Source: Forficula auricularia
Taxonomy: Eukaryota > Arthropoda > Insecta > Dermaptera > Forficulidae
Direction of reading: 5' to 3'
Assembly (NCBI GenBank): GCA_024734495.1
Contig: JALMQS010000105.1
Location: 564,671-628,670 of the forward strand
Length of the DNA stretch: 64,000 bases
Shown one piece after another: positions 31,640 to 44,200 of the stretch. The translations under genes and the position numbers were made by a program. Within the stretch, counting starts at the first letter, position 1. Each line of letters opens with the position of its first letter. The notes beneath the pieces are model-generated. The model searched no databases. It was given only the letters and a program-made list of their open reading frames with translations, and was not told the origin of the DNA.

Positions 31640-32640
31640 AGTCCATCCCACTCGATTCTCATACAATATTGCTCTGCTTCAACTAGTCTCTCCTACTAGC
31701 CCAGTAAAAAGGGGTTTCAGCTTACATTAATTGCGGAAAAAGATGTTTGATCGTATGGTGTGGGTATGCCAAATCTAAGTTTGCGACCTCGAAAGTGTGG
31801 GGGACAACTTTTGGTGGCCGAAAAAACTCGAAATTTTCGGACTTTTTCCAGTTTTTTGCTTATAACTCGAAAACAGTTCATATTTTGTAAATAACCGTCC
31901 TATAGTAAATTAAAGAGGACAAAATTTCGCGTCGATTAAAAAAAAATGCAAAATTGGTCCAGTAGTTCGATTTTTAATGGGGATCCAAAAAACAGCTCCC
32001 GGGATCACTTTTGAATATCCCAAAAACTCGCACTTTTTTCGATTTTTTCCCATTTTGACCATGAAGGAGCACGTTTTCGACAAAGACCATTCTATACATT
32101 TTTAAACTAAATTAAATTTGCTACAATTTAAACAAAGTTTCATCTTAATTGGATAATGGTAACCCGTGCCACAATGAGGTTGAAGTTTTGAAAAAATGCA
32201 ATTTTTTGCAAAAAATCGCAGTTTTTCCTTCATAAAATGAAAACCACTCATCCTAGAAACTTGATTCCTATCTCATTCTCTAGGAAATTTTGTTCACTTG
32301 AACGTTTACTTGGACCACTTTTTTGTTAAAACTCTTAGATTTATAGATATCCAGCATTTTACATGACGCTTTTGAGGATTCGGATCATATCCTGTTCGAA
32401 AAATGTAGGATATCTATAAATCAAAGAGTTTTAACAAAAAGTGGTCCAAGTAAACGTTCAAGTCAACAAAATTTCCTAGAGAATGAGATAGAAATCAAGT
32501 TTTTAGGATGAGTAGTTTTCATTTTATGAAAGAAAACTGCGATTTTTTGAAAAAATGGATCATTTCCTGTCATGAAAAATGCTGGATATCTATAAATTTA
32601 AGAGTTTTAAGGAAACAAAATTAAAATTAGAACAATTATA
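31640..32640 (+). repeat. Interspersed repeat, 181-bp unit present as a palindrome
   Basis: Carries the same head part as 20090-20320 (CTCCCGGGATCACTTTTGAA, GACCATGAAGGAGCACGTTT). One unit follows in plus orientation (32220-32360) and one inverted (32395-32600), centred near 32380. Non-coding. Confidence 0.75.
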
Positions 32641-32753
32641 CTTTCATTATTCCAATGGTATTCCATTTTCTATAAAACTAAATTTTTACAAGATGTAACA
32701 ACGTCAAAACTTCAAAAATTAAAGGTTGCTCTTGTGGCCAGGGCATCGCCTTC

Positions 32754-33145
32754 TGATGGTGCTCGGCACGACAGACCAGATGAACTTTTAATTTGTATTC
32801 TTTTCTAATTTTTGTATTCTTTCCTTGTTGATTTTTCTTTGCAAATAAAAAATTTATCCCTTCTGATAATTTAGTTATTTTTACTAATTGTAATATTAAA
32901 ATTTAATTAAATAAAAGGGAGGGAGATGGATTGAGAGGTGAATGGGAAATAAATATTATCGGAAAAGAGGTTTTTTTATTTAATTAGTTTTTTCCTCTTA
33001 TTAAAAACAAGGACTAAAAAGATGATCAAGGACAGTCGATGGTGGAGAAGTAATCTCCGGAGTCGAAACTCAAATACAATGTATACATTAATTAATGTAA
33101 AATAATTGGTTTAATAAAATTAAAAAAAAATTAAATAAAAGAACA
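32754..33145 (+). repeat. 5' LTR
   Basis: 392 bp. Contains AATAAA signals and an internal TTAAATAAAAG that occurs twice (near 32915 and 33131). The 3' LTR has one copy of it and lacks the intervening sequence. Confidence 0.7.
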
Positions 33146-33193
33146 TTGGTGACCCCGACGTGATTCTGGCCGAGAACAACAACAGAACAGGAT

Positions 33194-34115
33194 TTGATTT
33201 TAGTCCCGACGAGTTCAAATTCCAAATGGATCATCAGGGATGGAACCACCAGGGAAGAAACCAATTCAAATCAACAGATAAGTCGAGTAGCAATTATAAT
33301 ACCTACTTTTTGGCGAAAAAACGTTAACGTATGGTTTCATCAAGTGGAATCCCAATTTTTCACATCACATATTACCAATGAACTCACCCAATATCATTAC
33401 GTTCTTGGCTCACTCGACACCGAAATAGCTGAATCAATTTCTGATCTCATTTCTAAACCCCTCGTCGACCACCCTTATTTAGACCTAAAGAACCGTTTAA
33501 TTTTTGAAATAGAAGAATCGGAGAGTAAAAAAACAAAAAAATTATTAACTGAATTACAATTAGGAAATAAAAAACCAACCTCATTACTAAGGGAAATGAA
33601 AAGCTTAGCTTCTAATAGAATATCAGAAGATTTTTTGAGAAACATGTTTCTACAACGACTCCCTCCATTTGTACCATCTATTTTAGCTCCCAGTCAAGAT
33701 AGTTTAGATGTACTAGCTTCTATGGCCGACCGTATAGTTGAAATTGAAACACCATCTCCATACATCTTTTGTACTAGTAACACCAGATCCGAAAGTTTTA
33801 ACACCAAATCCTATTAGTGATCGCCTTCCTCAACTAGAACAACAAATTTCAAATTTAACAACTTCAATTGAATCATTAAAATCCCGACCCCGAAGTAGAT
33901 CTAGGTCCCGCGATGCCTCCAGACATCCAAACTGTTGGTATCATTTTAAATTTGGAGACAAAGCTGAAAAGTGTATAAAACCATGCAATTTTCAACAGGG
34001 AAACGAAACAGCCCCGCACTAATGGCGGTAGGGGGCGAGGGCCTACAATCTTTCCGCCTCTTTATTAGAGATAAAAATACAGGCACACAATTTCTCATCG
34101 ATTTAGGCGAAGACG
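33194..34115 (+). pseudogene. gypsy-type gag with protease start, frameshifted
   Basis: The capsid-like region reads PTFWRKNVNVWFHQVESQFF, then SLDTEIAESISDL and LLREMKSLASNRISEDFLR, as in arthropod gypsy gag. A frameshift near 33770 leads into a NCWYHFKFGDKAEKCIKPC nucleocapsid-like motif. A second shift near 33985 leads to RLFIRDKNTGTQFLIDLGED, the protease start in which the D-T/S-G catalytic motif has become D-L-G. The reading frame then enters the LTR and stops. Dead copy. Confidence 0.82.
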
Positions 34116-34263
34116 TGATGGTGCTCGGCACGACTGACCAGATGAACTTTTAATTTGTATTCTTTTCTTGTTGATTTTTCTTCAGAAATAAAAAATTTAT
34201 CCCTTCTGATAATTTAGTTATTTTTACTTATTGTAATATTAAATCTAATTAAATAAAAGAACA
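34116..34263 (+). repeat. 3' LTR, internally deleted
   Basis: 148 bp; the first ~130 bases match the 5' LTR start and the last bases match its end. The deletion endpoints lie at the repeated TTAAATAAAAG. Confidence 0.7.
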
Positions 34264-34821
34264 CTTATGTGTCAGACTGGCATTTGTCCGACGCAACGCA
34301 GCGTAACCATATATATACAAAACCTCGAGTGATTCAGAGCGCCGAGCGACCGCGCGCTCTGTACTGTACAGGAGTTTGGATAGAAGCCACGCAGCAAAAC
34401 GATATCCAAACCCCGAGTGATTCAGAGCATCGTACGGACCTCGTGCTCTGTACTGTACAGGGGTTTGGAAATACGCCACCCGGTATATATATAGTGTAGC
34501 GGCTCGCTGTTGCTCTGGCAACGAGCTTTTAGACACGGCCGCTAGATGACTCAGTCAGATCGTTGCGACACTTTTGCATGACTGATAATATTTCAGTCAT
34601 GTTATAAGTGAAGAAATTCGATCTCGACTGATGATCGGAGAATCGTAGGAGGGGCCATCCACCAACTAGTAGCCCCTCCCCCGCTAATTAAGCGGGTGGC
34701 GCCCAGCCCGGCCTTTTATCAGGGATGAACATCTCCCTGCACAAATCATTGTTAGGACCCCACCAACTTGGTGGGGGGCGCGGACACGCACCACAACGCA
34801 CTCAACCGAGGCCCTAACATG
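34264..34821. other. GC-rich block with two long hairpins; possible solo LTR
   Basis: Contrasts with its surroundings by CpG and GC richness. Two tandem hairpins (about 34318-34382 and 34403-34468) share CAGAGCR...YGCTCTGTACTGTACAG and closing CCAAACCCC / GGGGTTTGG. Later come CCCCACCAACTTGGTGGGG (34759-34777) and TGTTAGG / CCTAACA ends. TGT... at 34268 and ...ACA at 34820 could be LTR limits, but no matching target duplication is seen. No coding region recognised. Confidence 0.4.
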
Positions 34822-34915
34822 TAGGTATGTTTATTTGCATCAAGCAGAGGACAACCTCATTGATTTATCTTTATGAATCAACACATCTGCTACTCTCGGC
34901 AGAACAAAATCTTTT
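34822..34915 (+). repeat. Family A foldback arm fragment
   Basis: ATGTTTATTTGCATCAAGCAG, AGGACAACCTC and CTGCTACTCTCGGCA match the outer arms of 22825-23415 and the piece at 48440-48500. No ribozyme core. Confidence 0.55.
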
Positions 34916-35890
34916 CAATTAGATTCCTAATATCATCAAAACAAAAAAAAACACATATGATTGAATATTTTATTTATTTAAATTCGATTTCTCATTTCAT
35001 TATTTACATAATACAACTATACATGTATATATGCTGTTTAAAAATAAGACACATTTAAGGCACTTTTTTAATTGGCACTTCAAGATTATTTTAAAAATAT
35101 AGAAATAAATCCTAAATAAAAGCAATAACATTTAAAAAACATCAAGATCTTTTTTCTAAATATAATATATAAATATATATAATAAAAAGATATATATTAT
35201 TATATATATAAATATAATTAAAATATTTTCATAATAGACGAAAATGATTAAAGAAAATAGAAGACATATTTACATTTGCAAACTATTTTATAAATATATA
35301 AAAGGTAACTAAGATAAAATATTATAAAAGGAACTTTAACAGGGCACTATACAAATATATCAGAATTACTAGGTAATTTATATATCACAAAGGCGACACA
35401 GTTGGTTAAAACTATACCAAAAAAATCAACGAAACAATCTATAAATGTATATATTTAATTATTATTGTAATAAATTCAAACGTAGTTCTCTATTCTCGGC
35501 CTATTGGACATTTATTTGTTATCATAATGATTCTTATAATTATTAAATGATTATTATATACATTGTTAACTAATTTAATAATCTATAAAATGGAACAACA
35601 AGTTCTCTGGATTAACTGCAACTTTAAATGCTTTTATAAAAAAATATTTTTTCTTAGCATGTTGTTCAAATTCAGCAATAAAAAGCAAGATATTAAAGAA
35701 TATTATTTTCTCGAATATAACAATTTTTTAAAATCATATGTTATTTATAATAAATACAACAATAAATAATTATAAGCCTAGGCTTGGAAGCGCAGCTATT
35801 GATAGATAATTTTAGATATAGCGTCTTCGATTTAATGCGTCCTGAGCATGCGCAATTGATATTTTCAAAATGCTCATGTCCAGCATACTT
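34916..35890. other. Very AT-rich intergenic
   Basis: AT microsatellite-like sequence around 35155-35225. No gene recognised. Confidence 0.6.
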
Positions 35891-35892
35891 CA

Positions 35893-35945
35893 GGACAGCG
35901 GCCCGACACTCTGACCTCTGACCCACAGTTGCCTCTTAGGAGTAC
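35893..35945 (-). repeat. SINE head fragment (family of 62101-62394)
   Basis: Minus strand: GAGGCAACTGTGGGTCAGAG followed by GTCAGAGTGTCGGGCCGCTG matches the tRNA-like head of the SINE at 62394, including the A-box region. The rest is absent. Confidence 0.55.
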
Positions 35946-36370
35946 GCGATGAAAATTCTTTAGAGACCACTAGATTAGAGTGTTTTTATTAAAAATATCA
36001 AAACATTCATAATGAATAACGATCAAGTTTCATATATTGATTACAAATGGTAAACTTTTGGCTCAATATTGATTAGATGAAAATGAATTGCGAAATTGAA
36101 ATTATAAGTAATAGATTAAAAGAAAACATTGGACAATCATTAGCTAACCCAGTATAACTGGTAGATTGGCTCAATCTACTTCGAAGGCACTTTAATTGAA
36201 ATTAGAGCAATTTCAGTAAGCATAGAAAATTATAAAGTCTACTTGATGAGATTGCCGGATAAAGAATTAAATCTCCTTCAGCAAAATAACATCTCATTAA
36301 GGGATCTCTTCTAATTTTTAATTTAAACCACTTGTTAAGGAAGACGTTTTAGATAATAATAATATATATA

Positions 36371-37766
36371 CCGGGTGAGTTTTTTTATCTTGAGACAGTC
36401 TTAGAACTCAATGCATTAAGTATATGGAAAAAAGTTTCAAATAAAAGTTTATTTATATCGAAGGGGAAACTAGACAACGATATTGTTTGTCGGCGTAGAA
36501 CAAGCTTTCAAGGGTATTTCGAGGTCAAGTTCTGTTTTTTAAATAGAAACCTATATTAACCGAATGTTTTCTACATTTGATTCAATCACGAATCAACTGT
36601 AGGTGATGCATCCGAATGTCTAGCGTGCTATTCGCGAAATGACGTTGGATTGTAGCTAAGTGGATCACATCTTTTTTTCTCTCTTGGTCCAGACTTAAGA
36701 CTCCACAGACTTCAATAGCATAATCCGCAGTAGTCTCGTGATAAAATATCTTTTTTCAAATAAGCGCGTTCAAAACAATTCTCATTAATATGTCAATTAT
36801 TCTTTGTTATATTAGTTAGAAAAATTATAAAAATTTATTTAAGAAACCTATATGTTTCTGTACATATTCTGAATGTACAAAAAAAATTGAACAACTTTTA
36901 TTAGAACTATTTTTTTATACGACATCAAATAAAAAAAAAATATTAAATCAATTAGATCTCAAAAAAAATCTTAATAATTATTTTTAACAATTATTCAACT
37001 TAATTATCAAATAATAATGATTAAATAAATATTTATTAAATTGAAAAGTCACAACAATGAAAATAAGTGTTTATAATGATATTAAAACTTCGTTATACAC
37101 CGATTTAAGAGATTATTTTCTACTTAATAGATCTAGTTAAAATTCTTGAGTTTAAAAAAGTTTATTTCTCGTGTCAATCCACTAGATAGTTATATTGTAT
37201 TATCATAATTAAAATGGAGCATTTTTTTGTTGAAGACAGAATTAAAATGGTCTTAATTTATGCGGTGAATGTGGAAGAAGTGTTATGGGGCTGCCATTGA
37301 AATGAATGTCGAGCGTTTTCCTGATATGATGGAATACACCCTCACAAGCTTCATTTTATTGTTTTGTAACAGGAAATGTAAAGGCTACGAAGAAACTGGA
37401 ACAGGCCAAAATAAGGAATTTGGAATTGGAATTCATCCAGAAGACTTGCAATACACTCTAGAAAGTCTCAGAAGAGTGTCGCAAAATTATTAAATTATTA
37501 ATTATTATGAAATTATTTATTTAATCATTATTATTTGATAATTAAGTTGAATAATTGTTAAAAATAATTATTAAGATTTTTTTGAGATCTAATTGATTCA
37601 TGTAGTTTGACATTGAAATACCCTTGAAAGCTTGTTCTACATCGACAAACAATAGCGTAGTTTAGTTTCCCCTGAAATAAATAAGCTTTTATTTGAAACT
37701 TTTTCCCATATATATATAACTGTTTTTCAGTTATAAGACTGTCTCAAGATAAAAAAACTCACCCAG
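36371..37766 (+). mobile_element. mariner-superfamily element with ~165-bp inverted ends
   Basis: The left end CCGGGTGAGTTTTTTTATCT and right end AGATAAAAAAACTCACCCAG are inverted with TA on both sides. Inner arms include GTTTCCCC and CTTTCAAGGGTATTTC / GAAATACCCTTGAAAG. A transposase remnant is at 37200-37493. The copy at 52690-53860 shares the right end. Confidence 0.8.
37200..37493 (+). pseudogene. DUF4817-type transposase N-terminus remnant
   Basis: Fragments read EDRIKMVLIYAVNVEEVLWG, NVERFPD and T-SF, interrupted by frame changes, and then IGIHPEDLQYTLESL. Compare (I/L)YGEC(G/R)R---A--LYAERFPDR in insect DUF4817 helix-turn-helix domains that precede mariner-like DDE domains. Only the N-terminal part remains. 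Confidence 0.55.
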
Positions 37767-38080
37767 TATATGTAATACATAAAACATATAAAAATATAGT
37801 TATCATCACATTAAAATATATCTAATCTATAATTTTTTATACTTTTTAATAAAAATTGTAATAATTATATTTTAAAAATATGATCAAATAAAAATGTTTT
37901 TTTATAAAAAATATTGCATATAATATATAAATATTTTTCTAATATATAAAATTTTTCCATTAATTAAAATAATCTTATATTCTTTTTTCATCGTTAAGTT
38001 ATTCGTTGTTCGAATTTATATCGTTCGTTTGAATCATTCTCTTTTTTATTGACTATTTACAAAATAAAAGGAAAATTTTA

Positions 38081-38243
38081 TTATTGAGATAAACCAAAGA
38101 TTTTAAGAGCGTTGAAAGCAGTTGCAAGAGCAACTTCTTCTGGTTTTTTACCCATAAAAGCGGCAATCATTTCTACAATGGCTGGAAGTGCACATGGCTC
38201 ATTCCTATGGAAGGTGCAATATCGAGATAGAAACATTGTTGAT
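38081..38243 (-). CDS. TatD: TatD exon 6 (last)
   Basis: Completes Arg, then [20 protein letters not shown] and [20 protein letters not shown], ending ALKIFGLSQ and TAA (38083-38081). The RNEP-LP motif and N-ALK-LFG end are TatD hallmarks. A further TAA lies 3' nearby; AATAAA appears close downstream on the minus strand. Confidence 0.93.
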
Positions 38244-41200
38244 CTAAAAAAAAAAAAGAAAAATATATTTAAAATCACAAAATAAAAAATATAAAAATGA
38301 TTAATTAATGGATCAATTCCGGAACGCGATGTAAGCGTTTCACAAGTTTATTAATAAGTCAATTTTATCTAGTTACACACCGAAGGTGCATTTACATCGC
38401 GTTTCAGAATTAATTAAAATCAATGGGGGGGGGGGGATTTTTGTTTTTTATAAATAAATAGATATATAGAAAAAAATGAATTTATTTTTAAATAAATAAA
38501 TAAATAATATATATATATAAAGTAAACGCTCCAGTAATGGGCCATGCTCCTATAATGGGCCACCCCTTAAAAATGTTGAGAAATGAAGGGTGGGCAGTGG
38601 AAGGGATAAGGATCATTGACTACTTCCTGCTAGAATACCTTAGCATTGGAATTCAGTTCATTCCTTTACTTTGTGTAAAGTTTTTGGATTATTATGCTAA
38701 AGAGACGAATATTTGTGATTCTTTTAACTTATGATTAAGAAATCTGTTATGAAGAGTTATTTTTTTCAACAAATAATATTTATTTACTATAATGCCTGTT
38801 TAGTGACTAAGGAATATTTAGTACCATAATATGTATAATTCAAATTGTACAGTGCACAAATGATGAAAGACTTAAGAGTTCATTGCCAAAATAGTGTGGC
38901 CCATCATAGAATCACGAATTGTTCAACTGTCCCAGTAATGGGCCAGCCCGGACCAACATAAGAACATGGCATCATTCTGAATTAAGCTTACTGTTGAAAA
39001 TCCCAAAATTTACGCACGAAGTAATTTTGATAGAAAACACAGGTTTTTAATTAAAAAGTGTACATTTTTTTATTGAAGTATATATAAAGTATACAGTATA
39101 GGGTTATGTGTGCAATAGAATATCGGGTAAATGGCCACCACGGCTTTGTTGGCCCCAACGCACACTTTTGTCAAAATTGTTTATGATCTTGTTGCATAAA
39201 TGTGGCTGAATTTCGTTGATACAGGGCTCATTTCCTCCCTTCAAGGCGTGGGTGGTCGACATCTTGTTGGTACAAGACTTAGAGTTCAAAAAAGTCCAAA
39301 GGCGCTAAATCGCATGATCTCTGCGGCCAATTCTGACCAAAACGGGAAATTACACGACCAGGAAAAGACTCATGCAGTAAATGAATTGTTTCTCTAGCAG
39401 TATGCCATGTGGCACCGTATTGTTGAAAACACATGTAGTCCACAACAATATTTTGCAATTTAGATACAAAAAACTGGATTATCATGTCGCGATAGCGAAC
39501 ACCATTAACTTTTATTGCCTGACCAGCCGCATTTGCGATTAAGAATGGTCCGATGATGCCTTCAGCCTAAAATCCTCAATATTTTTATTTTGCCTGGGTT
39601 TGGAATAATTTCTCACATTATTTGCATGGAAAGAGGGAAAAGGGAAGCTTTTGGAGCTTAAGGAATGATTTATGCTATAATAGCAATTGGGTTGTTAGGC
39701 TTCGTAGTATGGGCCCATCATATTTACAGTAGGTATGGACGTAGACACACGAGTCTATTTCACATCTGCTACCATGAACGTTGCTGTGCCAACGCGAATT
39801 AAAATTTTTAGCTGGTTAGCAATCTTGCATGGGTCTCAATTGCAATTTAGTCCTTCTTTGATGTGGACTTCATGAATGAAGAACATCGGCGGCTGTGCCC
39901 AAAGCTCGTACTTGTGTTCGAACAGGTAACAAACACCACGTTATTATCAACTTCCAACAACCGAAACCCTGCAGATCCCAATTCCCCTACGGGTACTATA
40001 TAAGAATCAAATTCCACGTCTCCAAAATCAGAATATTCATAGCTTCAATACCATTGATGACCAACCACCTTCAAAGTCAGTGAAGGTAGATTAACTTCAT
40101 AAAAAGACAAAAAAAAAGAAAATTTCAGAAATAATAAACAACAGCATCCCTCATCGTAGTCTTTCAGCCACCTTCAAAGTATGACACCCTTAGTGGGTTC
40201 TTTCTCGAACTACATCCATGTTAGGCGTCTCTGTCGCATCTGACCTGTCTTGGAATTAACACATCTCCTCTGTGGCGAAATCTGCAGCAAGGAAGATTGG
40301 CTACTTATTCAGGTCCAAGCGATTTTACAAGCCTCCACATCTTCTCACCATCTACAAGGCCCAAATCCGGCCCTGTCTCGAATACGGCTCTCATCTATGG
40401 AGAGGAGCCTCTAAATATTCTCTTGCTACCCTGGATGCAATTCAGAAACGAGCCGTCAGGCTAATTGACGATTCTACCCTCACAGACTCCCTCGACTCGC
40501 TAGCTCATCGAAGAAATGTCTCTGCCCTTTCCCTTTTCTATAGATACTATCACGGCAGGTGCTCTGATGAGATAAAATCAATAATTCCCCCAAAGCATGC
40601 TTTGCACTGTAGCACGTTTTGCCGACTCCCAACACTCTTTCACGGTCAAATTAGAAAAGTGCCGGACCACTTCATTCGCCAATACATATATCCCCATGAC
40701 TTCAAGGAACTGGAACTCTCTCCCAGCCTCCATCTTTCCCAGCACTTACTATATAATCTTCAAACCTTCAAAACCGGAGTGCATAGACACCTACGTCTAC
40801 ACCCTCTCACTTAATCAACTTTCCCTTCTCTTCGGTAATGCAAGGGTCTTTCGAGATCCATAGGGGCTGCATCTTTACTGGTGCACCCCTTCTTGCATTT
40901 GATTGCATTAAAAAAAAAACATCCCGTCATCACTGGTATATTGTTAACCCTTAATAACTTTTAAGGAGATAGTGTTAGTTCTAGGTGAAACATTTTAATA
41001 TAATTATAAAACTTGAGCAAGATGAGAGTAAGTTTCACAAAAAAGAAATAAAAACAAAATTGAGTTTTGAATTCGATATATTTCTGGGGTGAGCCCATCA
41101 TCAGGAGTCAGAGAAAGCTCACCCCCGAAATATATCGAATTCAACAATTTTGTTTTATTTCTTTTTGTGAAACCTACCTCCCATCTTGCTCAAGTTTTAT

Positions 41201-44200
41201 TATTATATTGTTAACTCCACTACTACTACCCCCAATCCCGTGATGCATTCTTAAGTTTAAAACGGAGTTTAGTTAAATTCAGATTCGATTCCCGAAGGGG
41301 TGAACACAACCCTTGTGACATATAATTAAAATTATCCATTCGACAGCGAAACAGAATTTGATACGTTCTTTCTATTAATATAATTGAATTATTTATTAAT
41401 ATAATAATAATAATAATTACCTCTCTGTTAAGCATTCTTTAACATGATTAGGAAGTTTTGAAGCTCTAGTATTTGGATACATAAATGGAGAATCAGTCTC
41501 AACTAAAAGTTTATCTAAAGGAATTAAGCCATCTTCTAATAATTTTCTTACGCCATTATCAGATTTGTCTTTGCAAAGATAACCTGAAAAAGAAAAGAAA
41601 AAGAAAATCAGTTAATAGGCTAGTAATCTCTTTAAAAAAAATCGATAATTAATCTGGATTAACATTTGTACTATTGAGGTTTTAATAAAGATCTGTAAAA
41701 ATCTCAACTTCAAACATTAATAAAACATGAAATTGATGAGAGAAGGAGTTACACCAAAGAGGTGCATCCCCTAAAGGCCTGGCTTGGCCCCTCCATCGTG
41801 AAAGAGGGGATTTTATGGGCTGGGTAGAAGTAGAAGGTATCTCTGGGCGAGGGTCTTAAACAGTTGAAGATTATAAGTTGCGGGGAAGACGGTGGCTGGG
41901 AGGGAGTTCCATTCTCTGGAGATCATAGGGATAAAAGAGTTGGCGAAATTTCTGGTTCAATTGTTGTCCAATTTGGTTCTGAGTGTTCGGAAACCGCGTG
42001 TTTCTCGTAAAGAAGACTTTAGGGGGGGGGGGATAATTGATTTCAGCTGTTATGGATTAGGTCCCTTTTAAGTTGGATAAACACGCCGGGCACTGCAAGA
42101 TAGGCAGAATTAAGAAATTGTCATGAAAATTAACGAATTTGGCCAAAATAGTTTTTCTACCTGAACAGAACTTCCAAACCAACTAAAAAAGTGCCTATTG
42201 GTACAATAATACCCTTGTGACTATTTTCTATCCCTAATTTATTTTTAGAAGGCCCCGAAATTATTTTATCCCTTTTACCGCACCTTGGAAATCTTTTTGT
42301 TTATTATTTATTTATTAATTTTTTTATTAAATAATAAATAATAAAATTATTAAAGTCCATATCATCCATATTCTTAATTAATCAAGTACTTATGTTGGCA
42401 GGTATTTGGACAGGAAAGTAGCAAATCAAAAAATTCTCATTGATTTACGCGACGTTTGGTCAATTTTATTTTGGCTTCATCAGGCGTCTCAATGATGATA
42501 ATTAATTTTGAGATATAATAGATATGCACATATTTCTGAATTAACTCAATTGTAATTGATTCTTTTTATGGCACGAACAATTATTTAATTTATATAAAAG
42601 AAAGATTCAAATGACAGAGGATTATTATATAGCATTCACTTAAATAAAAAGATCTTCTTTTTGGCCTGATGAAGCCAAAATAAAATTGGCGAAACGTCTC
42701 GTAAATCAATAAGAATTTTTTGATTTGCTACTTTAGTGTCCAAATTGGATTAATGGAGATTACCGAATATATATATAATTAATAATTTTATAGTAATTTA
42801 GTGATTAAAACCGCTGATGCAATTCAAGATATTTTAAGAAATGATGATAAGTAAAATGTCCATACTTGTGTATTATCATACATTGTTAAAAATAGCCGTT
42901 TAAACTAGATAATACATTAATAAAATATACTTCTTTTTCTAAATAAATATTATTTCATAGAAAAAAATGATGTTTAGTTGATGTTTATGTTCGCTTCATT
43001 CAAGAGTTGTTTGAATTGGGATGAATAAACATCCGAAAATAGAATTAGGGAAATAGAGATTATATATATCCCTGATCAACTCAACTAACTGGTCATATCA
43101 GTTAAGAATATTTTCTATTTGTATCATTTCAAAGAAAGTGAACACAAATCAAATTTATCAAAAAAATTTATAATATTCCTTTATTTTTTCATATTTAAAA
43201 TAAAATTAAAAATTAAACAATAATCGTAATAATCGTAATTCGTAAGTTTTATAGAATTAATTTAGATCTCGATAACATTTTTCATTATGAACAAAAATAT
43301 TTGATCAGAACAGAAAATTCCGAATTTACCATTCTAGGTAACCATTGAACTGGGACATACTTGACTTTTCTAATCCCAAAATTTTAGATAAAAAACGAAA
43401 TTTAGAAGAAATGATCGAAATTTTAAACAACGAATATTGAAGAAAAGGTGAAATTCGGATGGTTTGTTCATATCTTAGAGAATAGGTAATTATTTTTTAT
43501 TTTAGATTACATCTCCAAGAAAATCTGTAGATTTGTCCCATAGGCTCTTTTTATTGGTGTAGATGTAGAGTCTAAAGTACCACTAGAGCAGAGGTGTCCA
43601 AGCTTTTAGCATCCCTGAGCCACATTGGAAGAATATGAGGTGTTTTGGGCCACACATAAAATACACTAACGCTAATAATAGCTGATAAGCAAAAAAAAAT
43701 AGAATATGTACTTAATATACTTAAGAAATTAAGCTTTGTTACTTTATAAGTAGGTTATAATGAAAGGCAGTCCATAAATCATTTAAATTTTATTCAAATT
43801 CCGACGTTTCGGGGGGTATTGAATAGTTATTGATGGATGAGTATAACTCGGCTCCCATTTGTCTCTCTTTCGGTGATAACAATATTACAATACTTTTCAA
43901 CATTATATCATAAATTTATAATTAAAGTTTTGAGCATCTTTTTTTTGAAAATAGTTGGTAGTTTTTTCAAAAATCAGCTCGGGTTCAGATTAACCAAGAT
44001 GTATTTTAAAAGAGAAAGAATTAATCAATCTTTTCGGACAAATTCTAAGACTTTTAGTAGAAATATTATTAAATTGCGATATCAGAGGGGATTCATCCCC
44101 TGGATCGTCGAACCTGAGAACTAACACGCTATCAGGGCAGTCAGCTCACACCCTCGAGACAAAAACCTCTCTGAATCGCAATATATGATATAAGCCCTGG

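Larger units (their letters stand above)
32754..34263 (+). mobile_element. Ty3/gypsy-type LTR retrotransposon, internally deleted
   Basis: 5' LTR 32754-33145 (starts TGATGGTGCTCGGCACGAC, ends AAATAAAAGAACA). The primer-binding site TGGTGACCCCGACGTGATT starts at 33147, a form common in insect gypsy elements. gag follows. 3' LTR 34116-34263 shares the ends but lacks ~240 bp. RT, RNase H and integrase are gone: the protease start runs straight into the 3' LTR. Flanking CTTC / CTTA may be a 4-bp target duplication. Confidence 0.8.
42406..42744. mobile_element. Foldback with divergent hammerhead pair (family E)
   Basis: Arms GTAGCAAATCAAAAAATTCT and the inverse AGAATTTTTTGATTTGCTAC. Hammerheads face outward (42451-42483 minus; 42666-42698 plus). 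In TatD intron 4. Confidence 0.78.

Noticed and set aside
33946..34131. Minus-strand frame opposite gag
   Set aside because: Shadow of the gypsy gag/protease region.
34620..34650. Hammerhead starting at CTGATGATCGGAGAATCG
   Set aside because: No GAAA, stem III or GTC follows at the right distance.
41226..41435. 69-codon frame (minus) over TatD exon 5 end
   Set aside because: Only its upstream end overlaps the real exon and in another frame; the rest is intron.
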